Source of the DNA: UBA4971 sp029551185
GTDB taxonomy: Bacteria; Bacillota; SHA-98; UBA4971
Reading direction: 5' to 3'
Assembly (NCBI GenBank): GCA_035593725.1
Contig: DAOSZN010000001.1
Location: forward strand, 124,001 to 188,000
Length of the DNA stretch: 64,000 nt
Position 1 is the stretch's first letter, and each line of letters begins with the position of its first letter. The notes under the pieces were generated by a model that was given only the letters and a program-made list of their open reading frames with translations, did no database searches and had not been told where the DNA came from. Positions 16,250 to 25,067 of the stretch are shown here, piece after piece. The position numbers and the translations under genes are program-made.

Positions 16250-17681
16250 GGTCATCATTGTGGCAGTTATGGCCTTTGTCCTAATCACCGTTTGGTGCAG
16301 ATCGGCATACGGAGAGAGCCCTCAAGTAGTTATGAGGGTTGCTCTCGCCGTAGCCCCGCCTTTTGAGTTTTTGTTGGAGCAAGACGCCTATGCTTTTCCC
16401 CTATTGCCTGCAAGGATTGTAGATGAAGATGAAGAAGCCTCCTTCGGACGGGAGATTGCAGGTAATCTGCCATACATAAGCCTCTTTTCATCAGGAAAGC
16501 CTTTCCTGATAAAGGCAGGCAATATCCCAAGAGAGATCGTGCTTTGTTATCCGTCGGGTGAAGAAATTTCTTTTCTCGGAGGATTGCGTATTGTGCCTTT
16601 GGAGCCCGGCTCTTCCGCTTTTCAGATGGGAGACAGGCGTTACCGAGGGGAACTTGAGATATCTTGTGGGGTTTCGAAGGCCGGTTTTTATGAGATAATG
16701 GCAATTAATCTTGTGGATTTGGAGACCTATACTGAAGGTGTGCTGGCAGGGGAGGTTTACCCCTCATGGGCAGCTGAAGCCCTTAAGGCGCAAGCTGTTG
16801 CGGCCAGGACATATGCGCTGCGACGAAAAAGCGAAAACGAGTCTCGCGCCTATGATGTGGATGATACTGTATTATCTCAGGTGTATGTCGGGGAAAACCA
16901 AATAGAGGCATTCAAAGCCGCAGTCCGCGAAACCCGCGGTGAAGTCCTTGTTTATGAAGGCGTTCCCATCAAAGCGCACTATTTCTGTTCAGGAGGGGGA
17001 ATAACGGAAGGAGACGAGGAGGTATGGTTGGGAGGAAGTGATGAGCCGTACCTCACTGCCAGGGAAGACTTCGACCGGATGTCCCCGTACTATCGCTGGA
17101 GGGAGCCTTATGCCATAGGAAGCAGCGATCTTCTTCGGAAGCTCGGACTGAAACCTGTTTACCCGGCATGGATTGAGCCTTCTATTCAGTCCGGTGACAA
17201 GATCCTGGCATATAGATTCCGCGCAGGAGATCGAGTAGTTAACTTAACAAGGGAACAGATTCGTCACAAGCTTGGCCTCGAGAGTCCCAGATTTCATATT
17301 ACTGTAAGAGATGGTACAGAAACGGGCAAAGTCGTGGAGAGCCGCGAGGAGCTAAACTCTTCGACGGTTGTAATATTTGACGGTGTAGGGAAAGGCCACG
17401 GTGTAGGCTTGAGCCAATGGGGCGCTCAGGGCATGGCTTCAATGTCTGACAGTAACGGAGCCCCTCTATACACTTATGTAGACATACTAAAGCATTATTA
17501 TCCCGGCGCGGAGCTGGTTGATAATTACAATATTCCTAAAGAGCGCATAGAGCCGGTTTCAGATGACCGTGTGGAGCCTGTATATGAGAGCAGCACAGAG
17601 TCTGTCGAGGAAGACCATGGAGAACCTGTCCAAAAGAAGCGCACAGAGCCTGTATGTGAAGTCCGGCTTGAGCCTATGTGA
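16242..17681 (+). CDS. SpoIID/LytB-domain protein with C-terminal octapeptide repeats
   Basis: A signal peptide-like stretch (residues 1-24, HKVIIVAVMAFVLITVWCR) is followed by the SpoIID/LytB domain: LEIYLEGVLAGEVYPSW-type motif, EALKAQAVAARTYAL, the catalytic-type segment HYFCSGGGITE and GHGVGLSQWGAQGMA. SpoIID proteins are lytic transglycosylases that act on peptidoglycan during engulfment or cell-wall remodelling. The last 46 residues are about 5.75 copies of an eight-residue unit of the form xRxEPVxx, encoded by 24-base repeats. It is coupled to comB upstream; the assignment as true SpoIID or a LytB-like paralogue is open. Confidence 0.8.
   Translation: MHKVIIVAVMAFVLITVWCRSAYGESPQVVMRVALAVAPPFEFLLEQDAYAFPLLPARIVDEDEEASFGREIAGNLPYISLFSSGKPFLIKAGNIPREIVLCYPSGEEISFLGGLRIVPLEPGSSAFQMGDRRYRGELEISCGVSKAGFYEIMAINLVDLETYTEGVLAGEVYPSWAAEALKAQAVAARTYALRRKSENESRAYDVDDTVLSQVYVGENQIEAFKAAVRETRGEVLVYEGVPIKAHYFCSGGGITEGDEEVWLGGSDEPYLTAREDFDRMSPYYRWREPYAIGSSDLLRKLGLKPVYPAWIEPSIQSGDKILAYRFRAGDRVVNLTREQIRHKLGLESPRFHITVRDGTETGKVVESREELNSSTVVIFDGVGKGHGVGLSQWGAQGMASMSDSNGAPLYTYVDILKHYYPGAELVDNYNIPKERIEPVSDDRVEPVYESSTESVEEDHGEPVQKKRTEPVCEVRLEPM
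17541..17678 (+). repeat. Degenerate 24-bp tandem repeat inside the SpoIID-like gene
   Basis: Units begin at 17541, 17565, 17589, 17613, 17637 and 17661, the last one incomplete (18 bases). They encode ERIEPVSD, DRVEPVYE, SSTESVEE, DHGEPVQK, KRTEPVCE and VRLEPM. The GAGCC(T/G)GT core is best conserved. The period is in frame, so copy number can change without disrupting the protein. Confidence 0.85.
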
Positions 17682-17751
17682 GTATGGCATTGATGTCGAG
17701 TTTACATAGACGATAGGCCTGTGACAGTAGGAGGTGATTTGCAGGAAACAA

Positions 17752-17870
17752 TGGTCCGGTTCTAATCTCCGAGTCAGTACGCCTAATGGATGCTGATGGC
17801 AGCTGACCGGCGGCCACATGGAAGGAACAGTGGTCCGAGGGCTTACAGGGAAACCTGTCAGCCTCCCGTA
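17752..17870 (+). ncRNA. Candidate Moco/Tuco-type riboswitch leader of the tungsten cluster
   Basis: The 212-base gap before tupA can form nested helices: GTCAG (17773-17777) with CTGAC (17803-17807); GGCCAC (17812-17817) with GTGGTC (17830-17835); and ACAGG-GAAA-CCTGT (17845-17858), a GNRA tetraloop hairpin. CTGACCGGCGG and a terminal GCCTCCCG resemble what I recall of the Moco RNA consensus, which controls molybdenum and tungsten cofactor genes. The CTCCC stretch lies just before the AAAGGAGAT ribosome binding site of tupA and could sequester it. A covariance-model search has not been done. Confidence 0.55.
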
Positions 17871-17892
17871 ATTGGAAAGGAGATGTTGTCCA

Positions 17893-18741
17893 ATGTCAAG
17901 ACGCTCAATGTCAATTCTGGCTATCTCCCTGATAATTGCACTTAGCGTAGGTGCCGTAGCTTTTGGAGCCTCGAAAGAGCTTATCCTCGCGACAACTACC
18001 AGTACCCGTGACACCGGACTTCTCGATGTGCTTCTTCCGGTTTTCCAGGAGCGAACCGGATATAATGTAAAGACAATTGCAGTAGGAACAGGAGCAGCGC
18101 TCGCCCTCGGGAAGAAAGGAGAGGCGGACGTGCTTCTTTGTCATGCTCCTGCTTCAGAAATGGAACTCGTTGAATCCGGGGATGTAATTAACAGACAGCT
18201 TGTAATGCACAACGACTTTGTAATTGTGGGTTCGCCTGAGGATCCCGCAGGCGTTAAAGGCGTTAAGTCCGCCACCGAGGCGCTTCGGAAGATTGCGGAC
18301 AAAGAGGCGGTCTTTGTTTCCAGAGCTGATGATTCAGGCACACATAAGAAAGAGAAGGAAGTCTGGAATAAGCTTGGATTTGAACCGTCAGGAAAGGCAT
18401 GGTACCTGGAAGCCGGGACGGGAATGGCGAATACGCTCAATATCGCCAACGAGAAGCTGGCGTATTGTCTGACTGACCGCGGAACCTACCTGTCTATGAA
18501 GGATCGCTTGGATTTAGTGGTCCTGGTTGAAGGTGACGCGATTCTTCTTAACATCTACCATGTTATGCAGGTCAACCCTGAAAAGCATAAAGTTGTAGAC
18601 GGGCAAGGTGGAAAAGCCTTTGTAGAGTTTATGGTGTCCGAAGAGGTCCAAGAGATCATAAGTAAGTTCGGTATTGATAAGTATGGAAGCCCGTTATTCT
18701 TCCCTGACGCCGGCAAGAGCATAGAAGACCTCGGAGGTTGA
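17893..18741 (+). CDS. tupA: TupA, tungstate-binding protein of an ABC importer
   Basis: This 282-residue protein has a signal peptide (about residues 1-27, MSILAISLIIALSVGAVAFG) and the TupA mark ATTTSTRDTGLLD, in which the TTTS loop binds the oxyanion. Further matches are DVLLCHAPASE, VSRADDSGTHKKE and GMANTLNIANEKLAYCLTDRGTYL. TupA binds tungstate with very high affinity and selectivity over molybdate. ATG 17893 has AAAGGAG at 9-base spacing. It heads the transport and cofactor cluster and follows the structured leader. No lipobox cysteine is evident, so anchoring is unclear. Confidence 0.9.
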   Translation: MSRRSMSILAISLIIALSVGAVAFGASKELILATTTSTRDTGLLDVLLPVFQERTGYNVKTIAVGTGAALALGKKGEADVLLCHAPASEMELVESGDVINRQLVMHNDFVIVGSPEDPAGVKGVKSATEALRKIADKEAVFVSRADDSGTHKKEKEVWNKLGFEPSGKAWYLEAGTGMANTLNIANEKLAYCLTDRGTYLSMKDRLDLVVLVEGDAILLNIYHVMQVNPEKHKVVDGQGGKAFVEFMVSEEVQEIISKFGIDKYGSPLFFPDAGKSIEDLGG

Positions 18742-18748
18742 GGGAGAG

Positions 18749-19438
18749 TTGGACCTGATAGCCGAAGGGATTACCGAAGCTTTTCGTCTCCTGCTCAAAG
18801 GGGACCGTGAGGTGCTTCGTATAGCCCTTTTAACTCTCAGAGTCTCCGGATTTGCAACCATAATCAGCGCTGCAATCGGTGTGCCCTTAGGGACAGTGCT
18901 CGCTGTATGGTCCCATCGAGGACGACGGCAAGTAGCCGGGTTCGTCAATGCGGGAATGGGCCTCCCTCCTGTAGTTGTCGGCCTTTGGGTGAGCATATTT
19001 CTTTGGAGGACCGGGCCTTTGGGGTTTCTCAGGTTGATGTACACGCCGACTGCCATGGTTATCGCTCAGACGATAATCGCTTTGCCGATAGTGACCGGCT
19101 TCACCATGGCAGGTGTCGGGCAGTTGGATCCCGGCATACGTCTGCAGATGCTCTCTCTTGGGGCATCATCATGGCAACTCCTGTGTATTCTTATACGAGA
19201 AGCCAGGCTCTCAGTGCTTGCAGCGATCATGGCAGGATTTGGCAGAGTAGTCGCTGAGGTCGGCGCCTCTATGATGGTAGGGGGAAATCTTTTAGGACAG
19301 ACCCGGGTGCTTACGACAGCTACTTCTATGGAGGTGTCAAAAGGCAACTTTGGACTTGCGATAGCACTGAGTATTATCTTAGTGGCGATTACCTATGTCA
19401 TCAACGCAAGTCTCACCCGGATTCAGCAGCAGAGCTGA
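18749..19438 (+). CDS. tupB: TupB, tungstate ABC transporter permease
   Basis: The 229-residue membrane protein starts with TTG after a GAGGGAGAG site, eight bases beyond tupA. It has about five to six hydrophobic segments and the binding-protein-dependent permease loop in FGRVVAEVGASMMVGGNL, close to the usual EAA-type motif for molybdate/tungstate permeases. MGLPPVVVGLWVSIFLWRTG is typical of TupB. It forms the channel for tungstate with TupA and TupC. Confidence 0.9.
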   Translation: MDLIAEGITEAFRLLLKGDREVLRIALLTLRVSGFATIISAAIGVPLGTVLAVWSHRGRRQVAGFVNAGMGLPPVVVGLWVSIFLWRTGPLGFLRLMYTPTAMVIAQTIIALPIVTGFTMAGVGQLDPGIRLQMLSLGASSWQLLCILIREARLSVLAAIMAGFGRVVAEVGASMMVGGNLLGQTRVLTTATSMEVSKGNFGLAIALSIILVAITYVINASLTRIQQQS

Positions 19439-19556
19439 CTATGGCACATGAGACATGCTCATGCGTTGAAGAGTAGCATAGATTTGCTGCGGCTCAACCA
19501 GCCTTCTTGAGGGGTATGGCTCGCACTGAAGGCAATGAATCGGGGGAAACAACAGA

Positions 19557-20354
19557 ATGGAGACAAGACAAGCTATTATCGAGCTTAAGGATGTGAAACT
19601 GAAGCGGGGATCCCGGATCACATTGGATGTTTCGCATTTTGAGATATTTCGCGGAGAGAATATCGCTGTAATCGGCGCGAACGGTGCCGGCAAGAGCACG
19701 CTTTTGCAGGTAATAGCTTGTCTCCTCAACCCCGGTGAAGGCAGAGTATGCGTCGGGGGACGCCATGTAGGCAAGGAAATCACAGCGATCGAGGCCAGGC
19801 GACGCATGGCTATGGTCCTCCAGAGGCCTTATCTTCTAGATGCCACAGTTTTTGATAACGTAGCTATTGGGCTCAGGATGAGGCATGTGCCTAAGGATGA
19901 AGTGCAAAGAAGAGTCAATGAAGCCCTTGACCTCTTTGGAATCAGGCATCTGGCCAAGCGGCGCGGACGTTCCCTCTCCGGTGGTGAAAGCCAGAGAGTC
20001 AGTTTGGCGCGAGCTATGGTGCTTAGGCCTGAGGTTCTTCTCTTGGACGAGCCTATGAGCTCTTTGGATGTGCCTACACGAATGACCCTCCTTGCGGAAT
20101 TGGGGCGGGTAATCAAAAAGACCCGGGTAACAACGGTTTTTGTGACTCACGATGTCACAGAGATTCCCTTTCTTGCTGACAGGACTGTGCTTATGGAAGG
20201 TGGGAGGATTGTCGCTGATGGCCCTGTCCGAGAAGTGTTGCGCCAAGAGATGCGCGGCGCATTATCACAACTTGCAGGCGCTGCCAATTGGCTTCTCACA
20301 GAGGGCGGTGAAGAAAAAGATGTCGCTGTTTTTATCGCTGACTCCGCGCGCTGA
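19557..20354 (+). CDS. tupC: TupC, tungstate ABC transporter ATPase
   Basis: All ATPase motifs are present: Walker A GANGAGKST, Q-loop VLQRPYLL, signature LSGGESQR, Walker B VLLLDEPMSSLD and the switch histidine in VFVTHDV. The 265-residue size is normal. It powers tungstate import. It is separated from tupB by 118 bases holding only a small palindrome (CATGAG-ACATG-CTCATG, 19447-19463), and overlaps the following moeA gene by 35 bases. Confidence 0.9.
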   Translation: METRQAIIELKDVKLKRGSRITLDVSHFEIFRGENIAVIGANGAGKSTLLQVIACLLNPGEGRVCVGGRHVGKEITAIEARRRMAMVLQRPYLLDATVFDNVAIGLRMRHVPKDEVQRRVNEALDLFGIRHLAKRRGRSLSGGESQRVSLARAMVLRPEVLLLDEPMSSLDVPTRMTLLAELGRVIKKTRVTTVFVTHDVTEIPFLADRTVLMEGGRIVADGPVREVLRQEMRGALSQLAGAANWLLTEGGEEKDVAVFIADSAR

Positions 20355-21549
20355 AGCATGGGACAAATTTAAGCAATATATCAAAGTGGGGCCACATGAA
20401 AGTGAAACAGTCAATATCTGTGATGCGATAGACTGTATCTTAGCTGAGGATATTATATCCCCTGCAGACTTGCCCGGGTTTGCCAGGTCTACCAAGGACG
20501 GCTATGCAGTGCGGGCTTCTTCTACTTTTGGCGCAAGTCAAGGGCTTCCTGCGCTTCTTACTTTAAGAGGGCGAATCCGCATGGGTGAGCAGACTAAACT
20601 GTCGTTAGGTCAGCATGAGTGCGCAGCTATAGCCACAGGGGGCATGGTACCTGAAGGCGCAGACGCGGTAGTCATGATAGAGATGTGTGAGGCAATTGAT
20701 GATGAGACTATTGCAGTGACTCATTCTGTTGCGCCCGGTGAAAACGTTGTAGGCGCAAAGGAAGATATAGCTTCCGGAACACTGATGCTTTCGCAGGGGA
20801 GGAGGTTGCGCCCTCCTGATATCGCAGCTCTGGCAGCAATGGGAGTGCCTGAAGTTAAAGTCGCTGTAGGGCCGAAAGTTGCCGTCATTTCCACCGGAGA
20901 TGAACTTGTTGATATTTGGGATACTCCCCTCCCTGGACAGGTTCGGGATATGAACGCCTACTCCATTTACAGCGCAATCAAGGCTTGCGGCGGGAGACCG
21001 AAATTGTGGGGCATTGTCAAGGATGAGTCCCTTGCCATTCAAGAAATCATAGCCAAAGCCCATAGAGAATCAGACATGGTTATCGTGTCCGGAGGAAGTT
21101 CCATAGGAGAACGGGATTTTACGAGAGAATCCATTGAAGCTTTAGGTGACCCCGGTGTCCTCATCCACGGTGTTGCAATAAAGCCGGGGAAACCCACTAT
21201 TCTTGCTGTGGCTGAAGGTAAACCTGTGTTCGGCTTGCCCGGCCATCCTATGTCCTCGTTGGTTGTGTTCAATCTCTTTGTTGCTCCTGCAATCGCCATG
21301 TGGATGGGGGGGACCCTGTTTAGGAGAGAGACTCAGGCCAGGCTCAGCGCAAATGTCGCTTCCATTATAGGACGGGAGGATTATGTCAGTGTCAAACTCC
21401 GCATAGAGGACGGTGAAGTCTGGGCGGATCCGGTTTTTACTAAGTCAGCCGCAATTTCCGGACTTGTTTGCGCTGACGGGATAATGAGGATCCCTGACGA
21501 TGTGGAAGGCGTGGAAAAAGGCGACCGGATCCGTGTGACGTTGTTTTAG
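20320..21549 (+). CDS. moeA: MoeA, molybdopterin molybdenumtransferase (first copy)
   Basis: The 409-residue protein matches MoeA: AEDIISPADLPGFARSTKDGYAVRA-type start (about 40-65), ATGGMVPEGADAVVMIE, VAVISTGDELVD, DMNAYSI, VSGGSSIGERDFT and PGKPTILAVAEGKPVFGLPGHP. MoeA inserts molybdate or tungstate into adenylated pterin. ATG 20320 is chosen for its length and the upstream GGTGA; the reading frame is open further upstream through tupC. This copy sits next to the tungstate importer, so it may be tuned to tungsten. Confidence 0.9.
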   Translation: MSLFLSLTPRAEAWDKFKQYIKVGPHESETVNICDAIDCILAEDIISPADLPGFARSTKDGYAVRASSTFGASQGLPALLTLRGRIRMGEQTKLSLGQHECAAIATGGMVPEGADAVVMIEMCEAIDDETIAVTHSVAPGENVVGAKEDIASGTLMLSQGRRLRPPDIAALAAMGVPEVKVAVGPKVAVISTGDELVDIWDTPLPGQVRDMNAYSIYSAIKACGGRPKLWGIVKDESLAIQEIIAKAHRESDMVIVSGGSSIGERDFTRESIEALGDPGVLIHGVAIKPGKPTILAVAEGKPVFGLPGHPMSSLVVFNLFVAPAIAMWMGGTLFRRETQARLSANVASIIGREDYVSVKLRIEDGEVWADPVFTKSAAISGLVCADGIMRIPDDVEGVEKGDRIRVTLF

Positions 21550-21587
21550 CACAGGGAGCTTAAGCAGTCGGAGTGAGGGATTAAGAA

Positions 21588-23516
21588 TTGAAGAAACGTG
21601 ATATCTACTTGGTAGGGACACCGCTTCAAGAGGCAGAGGACAAGTTTTTCCATGGCTTGACAAGTCATGGATTGGACATTCGCATGGAAGGTGAGCCGGT
21701 TCCTGTAGATGTAGAGGCTCTTTTTCGGATAACCAGTGAACCTGTGTTTGCCCAATTGTCATCGCCTGCGTACCACTCATGCGCAATGGACGGGATTGCC
21801 ACCCGTTCATATGCGACTTTTGGCGCAAGCGAGGCTAATCCTCGCAGTCTCAGGCTTGGGGAAGACGCGGTGTTTGTAGACACGGGAGACCCGTTGCCCA
21901 AAGGGTTTGATTCAGTCATAATGGTGGAAGACCTGATAGAGACTACAGAGGATACAGTCACAATAATCGCTCCCTCCAAGCCTTGGCAGCATGTCCGCAC
22001 TGTAGGAGAAGATATCGTCGCGACAGAGCTTGTCCTTCCTGCAAATCACGAAATCCGCGCTGTGGATCTAGGCGCTCTGCTGGCTGCAGGGGTAACTTGC
22101 GTGATGGTCCGCAGGAAGCCTAAGGTAGTAATAATCCCCACAGGTGATGAGCTGATTCCTCCCGGGGTCACACCTGAAGCAGGAGACATTATTGAGTTTA
22201 ACTCGAGGATTATCGGGGGGCTCGTCCAAGAGTGGGGCGGGGAGCCTGTATTTTGGGATATCGTGCCTGATGAGCCTGGGGCTTTATGCGAATCCGTATG
22301 CAAGGCTTCTTCCTTAGCTGACATAATCGTGGTAAATGCAGGTTCATCCGCAGGCAGTGAGGACTATACCGCAGACATTGTTAAGTCCTTAGGCGAACTC
22401 ATTGTGCATGGAGTTGGAATTAAACCGGGGAAACCCACGATCTTAGGGATATTAAACAGTAAGCCTTTCCTTGGGATTCCCGGATATCCGGTTTCCGCTG
22501 CTCTATCCTGTGAGCTCTTTCTCCTCCCCCTCCTGGCGAAGATGTTAGGGCGTAAAGTTCCGGAGAGGGCAAAGGTAAATGCACTCTGTACACGGAGGAT
22601 CGTTTCCACGCCTGGAATGGATGAATTCGTCAGAGTTAAGGTAGGTAACGTCGGAGGTAGGTACGTAGCCTCCCCCCTTGCCAGGGGAGCAGGCGCAATA
22701 ATGTCGCTTGTGCGGGCGGACGGGTACATAGAGATCCCCCGCTCATCTCAGGGGATTTTGGAATCATCCGAAGTTACCGTGAACCTCCTCCGAAATATCC
22801 AGGAGATAGATAACGCCATCGTTGCTATTGGGAGCCACGATCTTGCATTAGACCTCCTGGGAAGCTTCTTGGCCATGGAATATCCCGGTGTAAATCTATC
22901 TTCTACACACGTGGGCAGCATGGGTGGGATAATGGCTATGCGAAGGGGTGAGGCCCATATTGCCGGTGTCCATCTCTTAGATGAGGAGACAGGGGAGTAT
23001 AACGTGCCTTACGTGAAGCGATACCTCGATCCCAAGGACTATGCACTTGTGAATCTTGTCTATCGTGAACAGGGTTTGATTGTGGCGCCGGGGAATCCAA
23101 AGGGCATCCAAGGAATCTCTGATCTCATAAGGCCAGACGTTTCTTTCGTAAACAGACAACGCGGGGCAGGCACCAGGATTCTCCTTGACCTTGAGCTTAA
23201 AAAGCTCGGCATCGAACCGGAAATGATCTCCGGCTATGAGCATGAGGAATACACCCACATGGGTGTTGCTGCGTCAGTCGCGAATAATGTGGCTGATGCA
23301 GGCCTTGGCATAAGATCCGCAGCCAGGGCCCTGGGTTTAGGCTTTGTTCCTCTTGCCTGGGAGCGTTATGATTTACTCATGACCCGGGAATTCTTACACT
23401 CCTCATCAATGGAAAAGCTCTTTAGCATTATGTCATCTCAGGAGTTTAAAGATAAAGTGTCATCTCTCAGCGGTTATGACGTATCTCACAGCGGGGAGGT
23501 TATGTGGGAAGGATGA
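21588..23516 (+). CDS. MoeA fused to a periplasmic-binding-protein-like domain (second copy)
   Basis: The 642-residue protein has a MoeA region (about 1-400) with SPAYHSCAMDGIA, FDSVIMVEDL, PTGDELIPPG, NAGSSAGSEDYT and PGKPTILGILNSKPFLGIPGYP, followed by a PBP-like region (about 410-642) with IAIGSHDLALDLLGSFL-type start, VNRQRGAGTRILLDLEL and a GLGI segment. This MoeA-PBP fusion is known in anaerobic bacteria and archaea and may sense or channel metal. The TTG start follows a GAGGG site. The stop forms an ATGA overlap with moaA. Confidence 0.9.
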   Translation: MKKRDIYLVGTPLQEAEDKFFHGLTSHGLDIRMEGEPVPVDVEALFRITSEPVFAQLSSPAYHSCAMDGIATRSYATFGASEANPRSLRLGEDAVFVDTGDPLPKGFDSVIMVEDLIETTEDTVTIIAPSKPWQHVRTVGEDIVATELVLPANHEIRAVDLGALLAAGVTCVMVRRKPKVVIIPTGDELIPPGVTPEAGDIIEFNSRIIGGLVQEWGGEPVFWDIVPDEPGALCESVCKASSLADIIVVNAGSSAGSEDYTADIVKSLGELIVHGVGIKPGKPTILGILNSKPFLGIPGYPVSAALSCELFLLPLLAKMLGRKVPERAKVNALCTRRIVSTPGMDEFVRVKVGNVGGRYVASPLARGAGAIMSLVRADGYIEIPRSSQGILESSEVTVNLLRNIQEIDNAIVAIGSHDLALDLLGSFLAMEYPGVNLSSTHVGSMGGIMAMRRGEAHIAGVHLLDEETGEYNVPYVKRYLDPKDYALVNLVYREQGLIVAPGNPKGIQGISDLIRPDVSFVNRQRGAGTRILLDLELKKLGIEPEMISGYEHEEYTHMGVAASVANNVADAGLGIRSAARALGLGFVPLAWERYDLLMTREFLHSSSMEKLFSIMSSQEFKDKVSSLSGYDVSHSGEVMWEG

Positions 23517-24532
23517 CCCGGCTTGTGGATTCCTTCCGACGAAAAATCACATATCTTAGAGTATCAGTTACAGATAAGTGTAACCTAAGATGCATTTACT
23601 GCATGCCGGAAGAAGGAGTAATGCTAAAGTCTCACTCTGACATTCTCCGTATCGAAGAGCTGGCAAGAATTGTTGATATAGCATCTCAGCTTGGAATAAC
23701 CCACGTTAGACTGACCGGAGGCGAACCCCTTGTAAGACAGGGAATAGTGACGTTGGTTGGTGTCTTGTCTGAGATTCCCGGTATTTCTGACATATCCATG
23801 ACTACTAACGGTCTGCTCTTGCCGGGCCTTGCCAGGCCGCTTTGTGAAGCAGGCCTTCACCGGGTGAATGTCTCACTGGACACCCTTCGGCCTGAGAGAT
23901 TCCAGAAAATCACCAGGCGCGGGGACCTTGAGTCTGTTTTTGCCGGACTGGATGCTATAGAGGCTGTGGGACTTTCGCCGGTTAAAATCAACACTGTGGT
24001 TTTAAAAGGCATAAATGATGATGAGGTCGAAGATATCGCCATGCTCACCAAGGAGCGCCAGTGGACTGTGAGGTTTATCGAGTTTATGCCTTTCTGGAAT
24101 AACGGGTGGAAATTCGGCGAAAGGTATGTCGTGCCTATCCGAGAGATTAGGGATAGAATAATGGCGCAAGGCGCATATCCTGTTGAATCTGACATAGCAC
24201 AAGGTAAACGGAAGGACGAAGTCGGGGCAGGTCCTGCAAAGTACGTGAAGTTCCCGGACGCTGAAGGCAGTATTGGTTTTATATCCATGAAAGACCATAT
24301 ATGCTCAGGTTGCAATAGGATTCGTTTGACCGCTGACGGACTTCTTTTGCCATGTTTGCTTTCGGATATATCCGTTGATCTTAGAACTCCTCTCCGTGAA
24401 GGGGCAAAGGATGATGTTATCGCAGAGCTAATATGCAAGGCTGTAAGCTTGAAGCCGGAAAACGGCCAAGTTGCGCAAGCTATGGTTGCGTGCCCCGGCG
24501 GGAATCCTTCCCTTTCAAAGATCGGTGGCTAG
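23513..24532 (+). CDS. moaA: MoaA, GTP 3',8-cyclase (radical SAM)
   Basis: The 339-residue protein has both iron-sulfur cluster sites of MoaA: the radical SAM CNLRCIYC near residue 25 and a C-terminal C-x2-C-x13-C within CSGCNRIRL...LLPCL. LTGGEPLVR, NVSLDTL and the GG end (SKIGG), needed for activation, are present. It carries out the first step of pterin cofactor synthesis with MoaC. ATG 23513 overlaps the moeA/PBP stop; GTG 23504 is an alternative with GGGAGG close by. Confidence 0.95.
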   Translation: MTRLVDSFRRKITYLRVSVTDKCNLRCIYCMPEEGVMLKSHSDILRIEELARIVDIASQLGITHVRLTGGEPLVRQGIVTLVGVLSEIPGISDISMTTNGLLLPGLARPLCEAGLHRVNVSLDTLRPERFQKITRRGDLESVFAGLDAIEAVGLSPVKINTVVLKGINDDEVEDIAMLTKERQWTVRFIEFMPFWNNGWKFGERYVVPIREIRDRIMAQGAYPVESDIAQGKRKDEVGAGPAKYVKFPDAEGSIGFISMKDHICSGCNRIRLTADGLLLPCLLSDISVDLRTPLREGAKDDVIAELICKAVSLKPENGQVAQAMVACPGGNPSLSKIGG

Positions 24533-24545
24533 AGGAGGCGCACAT

Positions 24546-25067
24546 ATGGAATCGAAGAAACCGCGTGAAAGCCTCACCCATCTTGATGAGTCCGGTAACG
24601 CACGGATGGTGGACATCTCTTCCAAGCCTGAGTCTGTGCGTCTGGCAGTGGCCAGGTGCAGGGTATACATGTCCAAGTCCACGTTAAGCATGATCAAGAG
24701 CGGTACAGGTCCTAAGGGCGAGGTTTTTGGGACAGCAAGGATTGCTGCTATCATGGCTTGTAAGAAGACCCCGGACCTCGTTCCCATGTGTCATTCCATT
24801 CCGGTTACAGGCATAGACGTGGCATTTAAGACAGATGAAGAAAGCGGTGTCGTGGAGATCCAGGTTACCGTCAAAACAGTGGGGAAGACAGGCGCAGAGA
24901 TGGAGGCTCTCTTAGGAGCTGCAGTTTCGGCCCTTACTATATACGATATGTGTAAGGCAACGGACAAGTCCATGACCATAAGCGATCTCCGGCTGGTGCG
25001 GAAGTCAGGCGGAAAGAGCGGGGAATTCGTGAGAGAAGGGGAGGATTCAGGCAAGTGGGACATGTAA
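24546..25067 (+). CDS. moaC: MoaC, cyclic pyranopterin monophosphate synthase
   Basis: The 173-residue product has all MoaC landmarks: LTHLDESGNARMVDIS, the VPMCHSIPVTG active-site segment, GKTGAEMEALLGAAVSALT and TIYDMCKATDKSM. It converts the MoaA product to cPMP. ATG 24546 has AGAGGAGG at 7 bases. It overlaps the next gene by 13 bases. No moaD or moaE is in the cluster, so the sulfur-transfer step must be encoded elsewhere. Confidence 0.95.
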   Translation: MESKKPRESLTHLDESGNARMVDISSKPESVRLAVARCRVYMSKSTLSMIKSGTGPKGEVFGTARIAAIMACKKTPDLVPMCHSIPVTGIDVAFKTDEESGVVEIQVTVKTVGKTGAEMEALLGAAVSALTIYDMCKATDKSMTISDLRLVRKSGGKSGEFVREGEDSGKWDM

